64,000 nt of DNA, taken from the NCBI GenBank assembly GCA_037893245.1, contig JBAIAA010000668.1, positions 124,001-188,000 of the forward strand, in the 5' to 3' direction. Source of the DNA: Crossaster papposus (Eukaryota > Echinodermata > Asteroidea > Velatida > Solasteridae). Positions 34,701-45,686 of this stretch are shown one piece after another (position 1 is the first letter of the stretch; the number at the start of each line of letters is the position of its first letter). The notes under the pieces were generated by a model. The model searched no databases and was not told the DNA's origin. It worked only from the letters and a program-made list of their open reading frames with translations. The position numbers were made by a program, and so were the translations under genes.

Positions 34701-36261
34701 GAATAAGAAATATGTAAAGGGAAAGAAGTGTGCATAAGAAATATGTAAAGGGAAAGAAGTGTGCATAAGAAATATGTAAAGGGAAAGAAGTGTGCATAAG
34801 AAATATGTAAAGGGAAAGAAGTGTGCATAAGAAATATGTAAAGGGAAATAAGTGTGCATACGAAATATGTAAAGGGAAAGAAGTGTGCATAAGAAATATG
34901 TAAAGGGAAGGAAGTGTGCATAAGAAATATGTAAAGGGAAAGAAGTGTGCATAAGAAATATGTAAAGGGAAAGAAGTGTGCATAAGAAATATGTAAAGGG
35001 AAAGAAGTGTGCATAAGAAATATGTAAAGGGAAAGAAGTGTGCATAAGAAATATGTAAAGGGAAAGAAGTGTGCATAAGAAATATGTAAAGGGAAAGAAG
35101 TGTGCATAAGAAATATGTAAAGGGAAAGAAGTGTGCATAAGAAATATGTAAAGGGAAAGAAGTGTGCATAAGAAATATGTAAAGGGAAAGAAGTGTGCAT
35201 AAGAAATATGTAAAGGGAAAGAAGTGTGCATAAGAAATATGTAAAGGGAAAGAGGTGTGCATAAGAAATATGTAAAGGGAAAGTGGTGTGCATAAGAAAT
35301 ACATAAAGGGAAAGAGGTGTGCATAAGAAATATGTAAAGGGAAAGAGGTGTGCATAAGAAATACGTAAAGGGAAAGAAGTGTGCATAAGAAATATGTAAA
35401 GGGAAAGAAGTGTGCATAAGAAATATGTAAAGGGAAAGAAGTGTGCATAAGAAATATGTAAAGGGAAAGAAGTGTGCATAAGAAATATGTAAAGGGAAAG
35501 AAGTGTGCATAAGAAATATGTAAAGGGAAAGAAGTGTGCATAAGAAATATGTAAAGGGAAAGAAGTGTGCATAGGAAATATGTAAAGGGAAAGAAGTGTG
35601 CATAAGAAATATGTAAAGGGAAAGAAGTGTGCATAAGAAATATGTAAAGGGAAAGAAGTGTGCATAAGAAATATGTAAAGGGAAAGAAGTGTGCATTAGA
35701 AATATGTAAAGGGAAAGAAGTGTGCATAAGAAATATGTAAAGGGAAAGAAGTGTGCATAAGAAATATGTAAAGGGAAAGAAGTGTGCATAAGAAATATGT
35801 AAAGGGAAAGAAGTGTGCATAAGAAATATGTAAAGGGAAAGAAGTGTGCATAAGAAATATGTAAAGGGAAAGAAGTGTGCATAAGAAATATGTAAAGGGA
35901 AAGAAGTGTGCATAAGAAATATGTAAAGGGAAAGAAGTGTGCATAAGAAATATGTAAAGGGAAAGAAGTGTGCATAAGAAATATGTAAAGGGAAAGAAGT
36001 GTGCATAAGAAATATGTAAAGGGAAAGAAGTGTGCATAAGAAATATGTAAAGGGAAAGAAGTGTGCATACAAAATATGTAAAGGGAAAGAAGTGTGCATA
36101 AGAAATATGTAAAGGGAAGGAAGTGTGCATAAGAAATATGTAAAGGGAAAGAAGTGTGCATAAGAAATATGTAAAGGGAAAGAAGTGTGCATAAGAAATA
36201 TGTAAAGGGAAAGAAGTGTGCATAAGAAATATGTAAAGGGAAAGAAGTGTGCATAAGAAAT
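31799..36261. repeat. Cassette-free tract of 143 cores
   Basis: About 4.46 kb without a cassette. It includes one 30-bp core near 34,010, GGAAAGTAGTG variants in the first kilobase, CATTAGAAAT cores near 34331, 34486 and 35695, and a run of GAGGTGTG cores near 35250-35350 with an AAATACATAAAG core. The stretch from about 34,700 to 35,360 resembles the 744-bp HOR found from 37,206. Confidence 0.92.
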
Positions 36262-36565
36262 AAACACATGATGTCGGGACAAGCCCTCGAGTTAAATATG
36301 TAAAGGGAAAGAATTGTGCATAAGAAATAAACACATGATGTGGGAACAAGCCCTCGAGTTAAATATGTAAAGGGAAAGAAGTGTGCATAAGAAATAAACA
36401 CATGATGTGGGAACAAGCCCTCGAGTTAAATATGTAAAAGGAAAGAAGTGTGCATAAGAAATAAACACATGATGTGGGAACAAGCCCTCGAGTTAAATAT
36501 GTAAAGGAAAAGAAGTGTGCATAAGAAATAAACACATGATGTGGGAACAAGCCCGAGAGTTAAAT
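36262..36565. repeat. Five-cassette cluster (zone 4, copy 1)
   Basis: Cassettes start at 36262, 36329, 36396, 36463 and 36530. In order: first TCGGGAC, then a GAATTGTGC core, an AAAAGGAAAG core, an AAAGGAAAAG core, and a last cassette with CCCGAGAG followed by AAATGGAAAG. The clusters from 40223 and 44137 repeat the whole series. Confidence 0.94.
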
Positions 36566-37205
36566 ATGTAAATGGAAAGAAGTGTGCATAAGAAATATGT
36601 AAAGGGAAAGAAGTGTGCATAGGAAATATGTAAAGGGAAAGAAGTGTGCATAAGAAATATGTAAAGGGAAAGAAGTGTGCATAAGAAATATGTAAAGGGA
36701 AAGAAGTGTGCATAAGAAATATGTAAAGGGAAAGAAGTGTGCATAAGAAATATGTAAAGGGAAAGAAGTGTGCATAAGAAATATGTAAAGGGAAAGAAGT
36801 GTGCATAAGAAATATGTAAAGGGAAAGAAGTGTGCATTAGAAATATGTAAAGGGAAAGAAGTGTGCATAAGAAATATGTAAAGGGAAAGAAGTGTGCATA
36901 AGAAATATGTAAAGGGAAAGAAGTGTGCATAAGAAATATGTAAAGGGAAAGAAGTGTGCATAATAAATATGTAAAGGGAAAGAAGTGTGCATTAGAAATA
37001 TGTAAAGGGAAAGAAGTGTGCATAAGAAATATGTAAAGGGAAAGAAGTGTGCATAAGAAATATGTAAAGGGAAAGAAGTGTGCATAAGAAATATGTAAAG
37101 GGAAAGAAGTGTGCATAAGAAATATGTAAAGGGAAAGAAGTGTGCATAAGAAATATGTAAAGGGAAAAAAGTGTGCATAAGAAATATGTAAAGGGAAAGA
37201 AGTGT

Positions 37206-37949
37206 GAATAAGAAATATGTAAAGGGAAAGAAGTGTGCATAAGAAATACGTAAAGGGAAAGGAGTGTGCATAAGAAATATGTAAAGGGAAAGAAGTGTGC
37301 ATAAGAAATATGTAAAGGGAAAGAAGTGTGCATAAGAAATATGTAAAGGGAAATAAGTGTGCATACGAAATATGTAAAGGGAAAGAAGTGTGCATAAGAA
37401 ATATGTAAAGGGAAGGAAGTGTGCATAAGAAATATGTAAAGGGAAAGAAGTGTGCATAAGAAATATGTAAAGGGAAAGAAGTGTGCATAAGAAATATGTA
37501 AAGGGAAAGAAGTGTGCATAAGAAATATGTAAAGGGAAAGAAGTGTGCATAAGAAATATGTAAAGGGGAAGAAGTGTGCATAAGAAATATGTAAAGGGAA
37601 AGAAGTGTGCATAAGAAATATGTAAAGGGAAAGAAGTGTGCATAAGAAATATGTAAAGGGAAAGAAGTGTGCATAAGAAATATGTAAAGGGAAAGAAGTG
37701 TGCATAAGAAATATGTAAAGGGAAAGAAGTGTGCATAAGAAATATGTAAAGGGAAAGAGGTGTGCATAAGAAATATGTAAAGGGAAAGAGGTGTGCATAA
37801 GAAATACATAAAGGGAAAGAGGTGTGCATAAGAAATATGTAAAGGGAAAGAGGTGTGCATAAGAAATACGTAAAGGGAAAGAAGTGTGCATAAGAAATAT
37901 GTAAAGGGAAAGAAGTGTGCATAAGAAATATGTAAAGGGAAAGAAGTGT
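37206..37949. repeat. 744-bp HOR (24 cores), copy 1
   Basis: Ordered markers are TGTGAATAAG (37206), AAATACGTAAAG followed by AAAGGAGTG (about 37250), GGAAATAAGTGTGCATACG (about 37350), AAAGGGGAAG (about 37563) and a run of GAGGTGTG cores with AAATACATAAAG (about 37804). Every marker recurs 744 bp downstream. The boundary is set arbitrarily at the GAATAAG marker. Confidence 0.88.
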
Positions 37950-38693
37950 GAATAAGAAATATGTAAAGGGAAAGAAGTGTGCATAAGAAATACGTAAAGG
38001 GAAAGGAGTGTGCATAAGAAATATGTAAAGGGAAAGAAGTGTGCATAAGAAATATGTAAAGGGAAAGAAGTGTGCATAAGAAATATGTAAAGGGAAATAA
38101 GTGTGCATACGAAATATGTAAAGGGAAAGAAGTGTGCATAAGAAATATGTAAAGGGAAGGAAGTGTGCATAAGAAATATGTAAAGGGAAAGAAGTGTGCA
38201 TAAGAAATATGTAAAGGGAAAGAAGTGTGCATAAGAAATATGTAAAGGGAAAGAAGTGTGCATAAGAAATATGTAAAGGGAAAGAAGTGTGCATAAGAAA
38301 TATGTAAAGGGGAAGAAGTGTGCATAAGAAATATGTAAAGGGAAAGAAGTGTGCATAAGAAATATGTAAAGGGAAAGAAGTGTGCATAAGAAATATGTAA
38401 AGGGAAAGAAGTGTGCATAAGAAATATGTAAAGGGAAAGAAGTGTGCATAAGAAATATGTAAAGGGAAAGAAGTGTGCATAAGAAATATGTAAAGGGAAA
38501 GAGGTGTGCATAAGAAATATGTAAAGGGAAAGAGGTGTGCATAAGAAATACATAAAGGGAAAGAGGTGTGCATAAGAAATATGTAAAGGGAAAGAGGTGT
38601 GCATAAGAAATACGTAAAGGGAAAGAAGTGTGCATAAGAAATATGTAAAGGGAAAGAAGTGTGCATAAGAAATATGTAAAGGGAAAGAAGTGT
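37950..38693. repeat. 744-bp HOR (24 cores), copy 2
   Basis: It has all the markers of copy 1 at an offset of 744 bp, for example AAATACATAAAG near 38548 against 37804. A diverged relative appears to lie at about 34,700-35,440, where GTGTGAATAAG and AAATACATAAAG are again 600 bp apart. Confidence 0.88.
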
Positions 38694-40222
38694 GCATAAG
38701 AAATATGTAAAGGGAAAGAAGTGTGCATAAGAAATATGTAAAGGGAAAGAAGTGTGCATAAGAAATATGTAAAGGGAAAGAAGTGTGCATAAGAAATATG
38801 TAAAGGGAAAGAAGTGTGCATAGGAAATATGTAAAGGGAAAGAAGTGTGCATAAGAAATATGTAAAGGGAAAGAAGTGTGCATAAGAAATATGTAAAGGG
38901 AAAGAAGTGTGCATAAGAAATATGTAAAGGGAAAGAAGTGTGCATAAGAAATACGTAAAGGGAAAGAAGTGTGCATAAGAAATATGTAAAGGGAAAGAAG
39001 TGTGCATAAGAAATATGTAAAGGGAAAGAAGTGTGCATAAGAAATATGTAAAGGGAAAGAAGTGTGCATAAGAAATATGTAAAGGGAAAGAAGTGTGCAT
39101 AAGAAATATGTAAAGGGAAAGAAGTGTGCATAAGAAATATGTAAAGGGAAAGAAGTGTGCATAAGAAATATGTAAAGGGAAAGAAGTGTGCATAAGAAAT
39201 ATGTAAAGGGAAAGAAGTGTGCATAAGAAATATGTAAAGGGAAAGAAGTGTGCATAAGAAATATGTAAAGGGAAAGAAGTGTGCATAAGAAATATGTAAA
39301 GGGAAAGAAGTGTGCATAAGAAATATGTAAAGGGAAGAAGTGTGCATAAGAAATATGTAAAGGGAAAGAAGTGTGCATAAGAAATATGTAAAGGGAAAGA
39401 AGTGTGCATAAGAAATATGTAAAGGGAAAGAAGTGTGGATAAGAAATATGTAAAGGGAAAGAAGTGTGGATAAGAAATATGTAAAGGGAAAGAAGTGTGC
39501 ATAAGAAATATGTAAAGGGAAAGAAGTGTGCATAAGAAATATGTAAAGGGAAAGAAGTCTGCATAAGAAATATGTAAAGGGAAAGAAGTGTGCATAAGAA
39601 ATATGTAAAGGGAAAGAAGTGTGCATAAGAAATATGTAAAGGGAAAGAAGTGTGCATTAGAAATATGTAAAGGGAAAGAAGTGTGCATAAGAAATATGTA
39701 AAGGGAAAGAAGTGTGCATAAGAAATATGTAAAGGGAAAGAAGTGTGCATAAGAAATATGTAAAGGGAAAGAAGTGTGCATAAGAAATATGTAAAGGGAA
39801 AGAAGTGTGCATAAGTAATATGTAAAGGGAAAGAAGTGTGCATAAGAAATATGTAAAGGGAAAGAAGTGTGCATAAGAAATATGTAAAGGGAAAGAAGTG
39901 TGCATAAGAAATATGTAAAGGGAAAGAAGTGTGCATAAGAAATATGTAAAGGGAAAGAAGTGTGCATAAGAAATATGTAAAGGGAAAGAAGTGTGCATAA
40001 GAAATATGTAAAGGGAAAGAAGTGTGCATACAAAATATGTAAAGGGAAAGAAGTGTGCATAAGAAATATGTAAAGGGAAGGAAGTGTGCATAAGAAATAT
40101 GTAAAGGGAAAGAAGTGTGCATAAGAAATATGTAAAGGGAAAGAAGTGTGCATAAGAAATATGTAAAGGGAAAGAAGTGTGCATAAGAAATATGTAAAGG
40201 GAAAGAAGTGTGCATAAGAAAT

Positions 40223-41099
40223 AAACACATGATGTCGGGACAAGCCCTCGAGTTAAATATGTAAAGGGAAAGAATTGTGCATAAGAAATAAACACATGAT
40301 GTGGGAACAAGCCCTCGAGTTAAATATGTAAAGGGAAAGAAGTGTGCATAAGAAATAAACACATGATGTGGGAACAAGCCCTCGAGTTAAATATGTAAAA
40401 GGAAAGAAGTGTGCATAAGAAATAAACACATGATGTGGGAACAAGCCCTCGAGTTAAATATGTAAAGGAAAAGAAGTGTGCATAAGAAATAAACACATGA
40501 TGTGGGAACAAGCCCGAGAGTTAAATATGTAAATGGAAAGAAGTGTGCATAAGAAATATGTAAAGGGAAAGAAGTGTGCATAGGAAATATGTAAAGGGAA
40601 AGAAGTGTGCATAAGAAATATGTAAAGGGAAAGAAGTGTGCATAAGAAATATGTAAAGGGAAAGAAGTGTGCATAAGAAATATGTAAAGGGAAAGAAGTG
40701 TGCATAAGAAATATGTAAAGGGAAAGAAGTGTGCATAAGAAATATGTAAAGGGAAAGAAGTGTGCATAAGTAATAAACACATGATGTGGGAACAAGCCCT
40801 CGAGTTAAATATGTAAAGGGAAAGAAGTGTGCATAAGAAATAAACACATGATGTGGGAACAAGCCCTCGAGTTAAATATGTAAAGGGAAAGAAGTGTGCA
40901 TAAGAAATATGTAAAGGGAAAGAAGTGTGCATAATAAATATGTAAAGGGAAAGAAGTGTGCATAAGAAATATGTAAAGGGAAAGAAGTGTGCATAAGAAA
41001 TATGTAAAGGGAAAGAAGTGTGCATAAGAAATATGTAAAGGGAAAGAAGTGTGCATAAGAAATAAACACATGATGTGGGAACAAGCCCTCGAGTTAAAT
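40223..41099. repeat. Cassette module, eight cassettes in 877 bp (copy 1)
   Basis: Cassettes start at 40223, 40290, 40357, 40424, 40491, 40775, 40842 and 41064, with 0, 0, 0, 0, 7, 0 and 5 plain cores between. The first five repeat the cluster from 36262. CATAGGAAAT (about 40578) and AAGTAATAAACAC before the sixth cassette are further markers. The module from 44137 shows the same spacing and markers exactly 3,914 bp later. Confidence 0.94.
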
Positions 41100-44000
41100 A
41101 TGTAAAGGGAAAGAAGTGTGCATAAGAAATATGTAAAGGGAAAGAAGTGTGCATAAGAAATATGTAAAGGGAAAGAAGTGTGCATAAGAAATATGTAAAG
41201 GGAAAGAAGTGTGCATAAGAAATATGTAAAGGGAAAGAAGTGTGCATAAGAAATATGTAAAGGGAAAGAAGTGTGCATAAGAAATATGTAAAGGGAAAGA
41301 AGTGTGCATAAGAAATATGTAAAGGGAAAGAAGTGTGCATAAGAAATATGTAAAGGGAAAGAAGTGTGCATAAGAAATATGTAAAGGGAAAGAAGTGTGC
41401 ATAAGAAATATGTAAAGGGAAAGAAGTGTGCATAAGAAATATGTAAAGGGAAGAAGTGTGCATAAGAAATATGTAAAGGGAAAGAAGTGTGCATAAGAAA
41501 TATGTAAAGGGAAAGAAGTGTGCATAAGAAATATGTAAAGGGAAAGAAGTGTGCATAAGAAATATGTAAAGGGAAAGAAGTGTGCATAAGAAATATGTAA
41601 AGGGAAAGAAGTGTGCATAAGAAATATGTAAAGGGAAAGAAGTGTGCATAAGAAATATGTAAAGGGAAAGAAGTCTGCATAAGAAATATGTAAAGGGAAA
41701 GAAGTGTGCATAAGAAATATGTAAAGGGAAAGAAGTGTGCATAAGAAATATGTAAAGGGAAAGAAGTGTGCATTAGAAATATGTAAAGGGAAAGAAGTGT
41801 GCATAAGAAATATGTAAAGGGAAAGAAGTGTGCATAAGAAATATGTAAAGGGAAAGAAGTGTGCATAAGAAATATGTAAAGGGAAAGAAGTGTGCATAAG
41901 AAATATGTAAAGGGAAAGAAGTGTGCATAAGAAATATGTAAAGGGAAAGAAGTGTGCATAAGAAATATGTAAAGGGAAAGAAGTGTGCATAAGAAATATG
42001 TAAAGGGAAAGAAGTGTGCATAAGAAATATGTAAAGGGAAAGAAGTCTGCATAAGAAATATGTAAAGGGAAAGAAGTGTGCATAAGAAATATGTAAAGGG
42101 AAAGAAGTGTGCATAAGAAATATGTAAAGGGAAAGAAGTGTGCATTAGAAATATGTAAAGGGAAAGAAGTGTGCATAAGAAATATGTAAAGGGAAAGAAG
42201 TGTGCATAAGAAATATGTAAAGGGAAAGAAGTGTGCATAAGAAATATGTAAAGGGAAAGAAGTGTGCATAAGAAATATGTAAAGGGAAAGAAGTGTGCAT
42301 AAGAAATATGTAAAGGGAAAGAAGTGTGCATAAGAAATATGTAAAGGGAAAGAAGTGTGCATAAGAAATATGTAAAGGGAAAGAAGTGTGCATAAGAAAT
42401 ATGTAAAGGGAAAGAAGTGTGCATAAGAAATATGTAAAGGGAAAGAAGTGTGCATAAGAAATATGTAAAGGGAAAGAAGTGTGCATAAGAAATATGTAAA
42501 GGGAAATAAGTGTGCATACGAAATATGTAAAGGGAAAGAAGTGTGCATAAGAAATATGTAAAGGGAAGGAAGTGTGCATAAGAAATATGTAAAGGGAAAG
42601 AAGTGTGCATAAGAAATATGTAAAGGGAAAGAAGTGTGCATAAGAAATATGTAAAGGGAAAGAAGTGTGCATAAGAAATATGTAAAGGGAAAGAAGTGTG
42701 CATAAGAAATATGTAAAGGGAAAGAAGTGTGCATAAGAAATATGTAAAGGGAAAGAAGTGTGCATAAGAAATATGTAAAGGGAAAGAAGTGTGCATAAGA
42801 AATATGTAAAGGGAAAGATGTGTGCATAAGAAATATGTAAAGGGAAAGAAGTGTGCATAAGAAATATGTAAAGGGAAAGAAGTGTGCATAAGAAATATGT
42901 AAAGGGAAAGAAGTGTGCATAAGAAATATGTAAAGGGAAAGAAGTGTGCATAAGAAATATGTAAAGGAAAAGAAGTGTGCATAAGAAATATGTAAAGGGA
43001 AAGAAGTGTGCATAAGAAATATGTAAAGGGAAAGAAGTGTGCATAAGAAATATGTAAAGGGAAAGAAGTGTGCATAAGAAATATGTAAAGGAAAAGAAGT
43101 GTGCATAAGAAATATGTAAAGGGAAAGAAGTGTGCATAAGAAATATGTAAAGGGAAAGAAGTGTGCATAAGAAATATGTAAAGAGAAAGAAGTGTGCATA
43201 AGAAATATGTAAAGGGAAAGAAGTGTGCATAATAAATATGTAAAGGGAAAGAAGTGTGCATAAGAAATATGTAAAGGGAAAGAAGTGTGCATAAGAAATA
43301 TGTAAAGGGAAAGAAGTGTGCATAAGAAATATGTAAAGGGAAAGAAGTGTGCATAAGAAATATGTAAAGGGAAAGAAGTGTGCATAAGAAATACGTAAAG
43401 GGAAAGAAGTGTGCATAAGAAATATGTAAAGGGAAAGAAGTGTGCATAAGAAATATGTAAAGGAAAAGAAGTGTGCATAAGAAATATGTAAAGGGAAAGA
43501 AGTGTGCATAAGAAATATGTAAAGGGAAAGAAGTGTGCATAAGAAATATGTAAAGGGAAAGAAGTGTGCATAAGAAATATGTAAAGGAAAAGAAGTGTGC
43601 ATAAGAAATATGTAAAGGGAAAGAAGTGTGCATAAGAAATATGTAAAGGGAAAGAAGTGTGCATAAGAAATATGTAAAGAGAAAGAAGTGTGCATAAGAA
43701 ATATGTAAAGGGAAAGAAGTGTGCATAAGAAATATGTAAAGGGAAAGAAGTGTGCATAAGAAATATGTAAAGGGAAAGAAGTGTGCATAAGAAATATGTA
43801 AAGGGAAAGAAGTGTGCATAAGAAATATGTAAAGGGAAAGAAGTGTGCATAAGAAATATGTAAAGGGAAAGAAGTGTGCATAAGAAATACGTAAAGGGAA
43901 AGAAGTGTGCATAAGAAATACGTAAAGGGAAAGAAGTGTGCATAAGAAATATGTAAAGGGAAGGAAGTGTGCATAAGAAATATGTAAAGGGAAAGAAGTG

Positions 44001-44136
44001 TGCATAAGAAATATGTAAAGGGAAAGAAGTGTGCATAAGAAATATGTAAAGGGAAAGAAGTGTGCATAAGAAATATGTAAAGGGAAAGAAGTGTGCATAA
44101 GAAATATGTAAAGGGAAAGAAGTGTGCATAAGAAAT
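41100..44136. repeat. Cassette-free tract of 97 cores
   Basis: It contains a 30-bp core near 41,450, AAGTCTGCATAAG cores near 41671 and 42046, CATTAGAAAT cores near 41772 and 42144 (372 bp apart), GATGTGTGC near 42817 and paired AAATACGTAAAG cores near 43886 and 43917. Its beginning matches the start of the tract from 45014 at an offset of 3,914 bp. Confidence 0.92.
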
Positions 44137-45013
44137 AAACACATGATGTCGGGACAAGCCCTCGAGTTAAATATGTAAAGGGAAAGAATTGTGCATAAGA
44201 AATAAACACATGATGTGGGAACAAGCCCTCGAGTTAAATATGTAAAGGGAAAGAAGTGTGCATAAGAAATAAACACATGATGTGGGAACAAGCCCTCGAG
44301 TTAAATATGTAAAAGGAAAGAAGTGTGCATAAGAAATAAACACATGATGTGGGAACAAGCCCTCGAGTTAAATATGTAAAGGAAAAGAAGTGTGCATAAG
44401 AAATAAACACATGATGTGGGAACAAGCCCGAGAGTTAAATATGTAAATGGAAAGAAGTGTGCATAAGAAATATGTAAAGGGAAAGAAGTGTGCATAGGAA
44501 ATATGTAAAGGGAAAGAAGTGTGCATAAGAAATATGTAAAGGGAAAGAAGTGTGCATAAGAAATATGTAAAGGGAAAGAAGTGTGCATAAGAAATATGTA
44601 AAGGGAAAGAAGTGTGCATAAGAAATATGTAAAGGGAAAGAAGTGTGCATAAGAAATATGTAAAGGGAAAGAAGTGTGCATAAGTAATAAACACATGATG
44701 TGGGAACAAGCCCTCGAGTTAAATATGTAAAGGGAAAGAAGTGTGCATAAGAAATAAACACATGATGTGGGAACAAGCCCTCGAGTTAAATATGTAAAGG
44801 GAAAGAAGTGTGCATAAGAAATATGTAAAGGGAAAGAAGTGTGCATAATAAATATGTAAAGGGAAAGAAGTGTGCATAAGAAATATGTAAAGGGAAAGAA
44901 GTGTGCATAAGAAATATGTAAAGGGAAAGAAGTGTGCATAAGAAATATGTAAAGGGAAAGAAGTGTGCATAAGAAATAAACACATGATGTGGGAACAAGC
45001 CCTCGAGTTAAAT
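44137..45013. repeat. Cassette module, eight cassettes in 877 bp (copy 2)
   Basis: Cassettes start at 44137, 44204, 44271, 44338, 44405, 44689, 44756 and 44978. It has the same spacing and point markers as the module from 40223; I saw no difference between the two on reading. Confidence 0.94.
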
Positions 45014-45686
45014 ATGTAAAGGGAAAGAAGTGTGCATAAGAAATATGTAAAGGGAAAGAAGTGTGCATAAGAAATATGTAAAGGGAAAGAAGTGTGCATA
45101 AGAAATATGTAAAGGGAAAGAAGTGTGCATAAGAAATATGTAAAGGGAAAGAAGTGTGCATAAGAAATATGTAAAGGGAAAGAAGTGTGCATAAGAAATA
45201 TGTAAAGGGAAAGAAGTGTGCATAAGAAATATGTAAAGGGAAAGAAGTGTGCATAAGAAATATGTAAAGGGAAAGAAGTGTGCATAAGAAATATGTAAAG
45301 GGAAAGAAGTGTGCATAAGAAATATGTAAAGGGAAAGAAGTGTGCATAAGAAATATGTAAAGGGAAGAAGTGTGCATAAGAAATATGTAAAGGGAAAGAA
45401 GTGTGCATAAGAAATATGTAAAGGGAAAGAAGTGTGCATAAGAAATATGTAAAGGGAAAGAAGTGTGCATAAGAAATATGTAAAGGGAAAGAAGTGTGCA
45501 TAAGAAATATGTAAAGGGAAAGAAGTGTGCATAAGAAATATGTAAAGGGAAAGAAGTGTGCATAAGAAATATGTAAAGGGAAAGAAGTCTGCATAAGAAA
45601 TATGTAAAGGGAAAGAAGTGTGCATAAGAAATATGTAAAGGGAAAGAAGTGTGCATAAGAAATATGTAAAGGGAAAGAAGTGTGCA

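Larger units (their letters stand above)
36566..40222. repeat. Cassette-free tract of 117 cores containing a 744-bp HOR
   Basis: It contains a 30-bp core near 39,333, CATTAGAAAT cores near 36836, 36991 and 39656, GTGTGGATAAG near 39437 and 39468, and two tandem copies of a 24-core HOR annotated separately. Confidence 0.92.
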
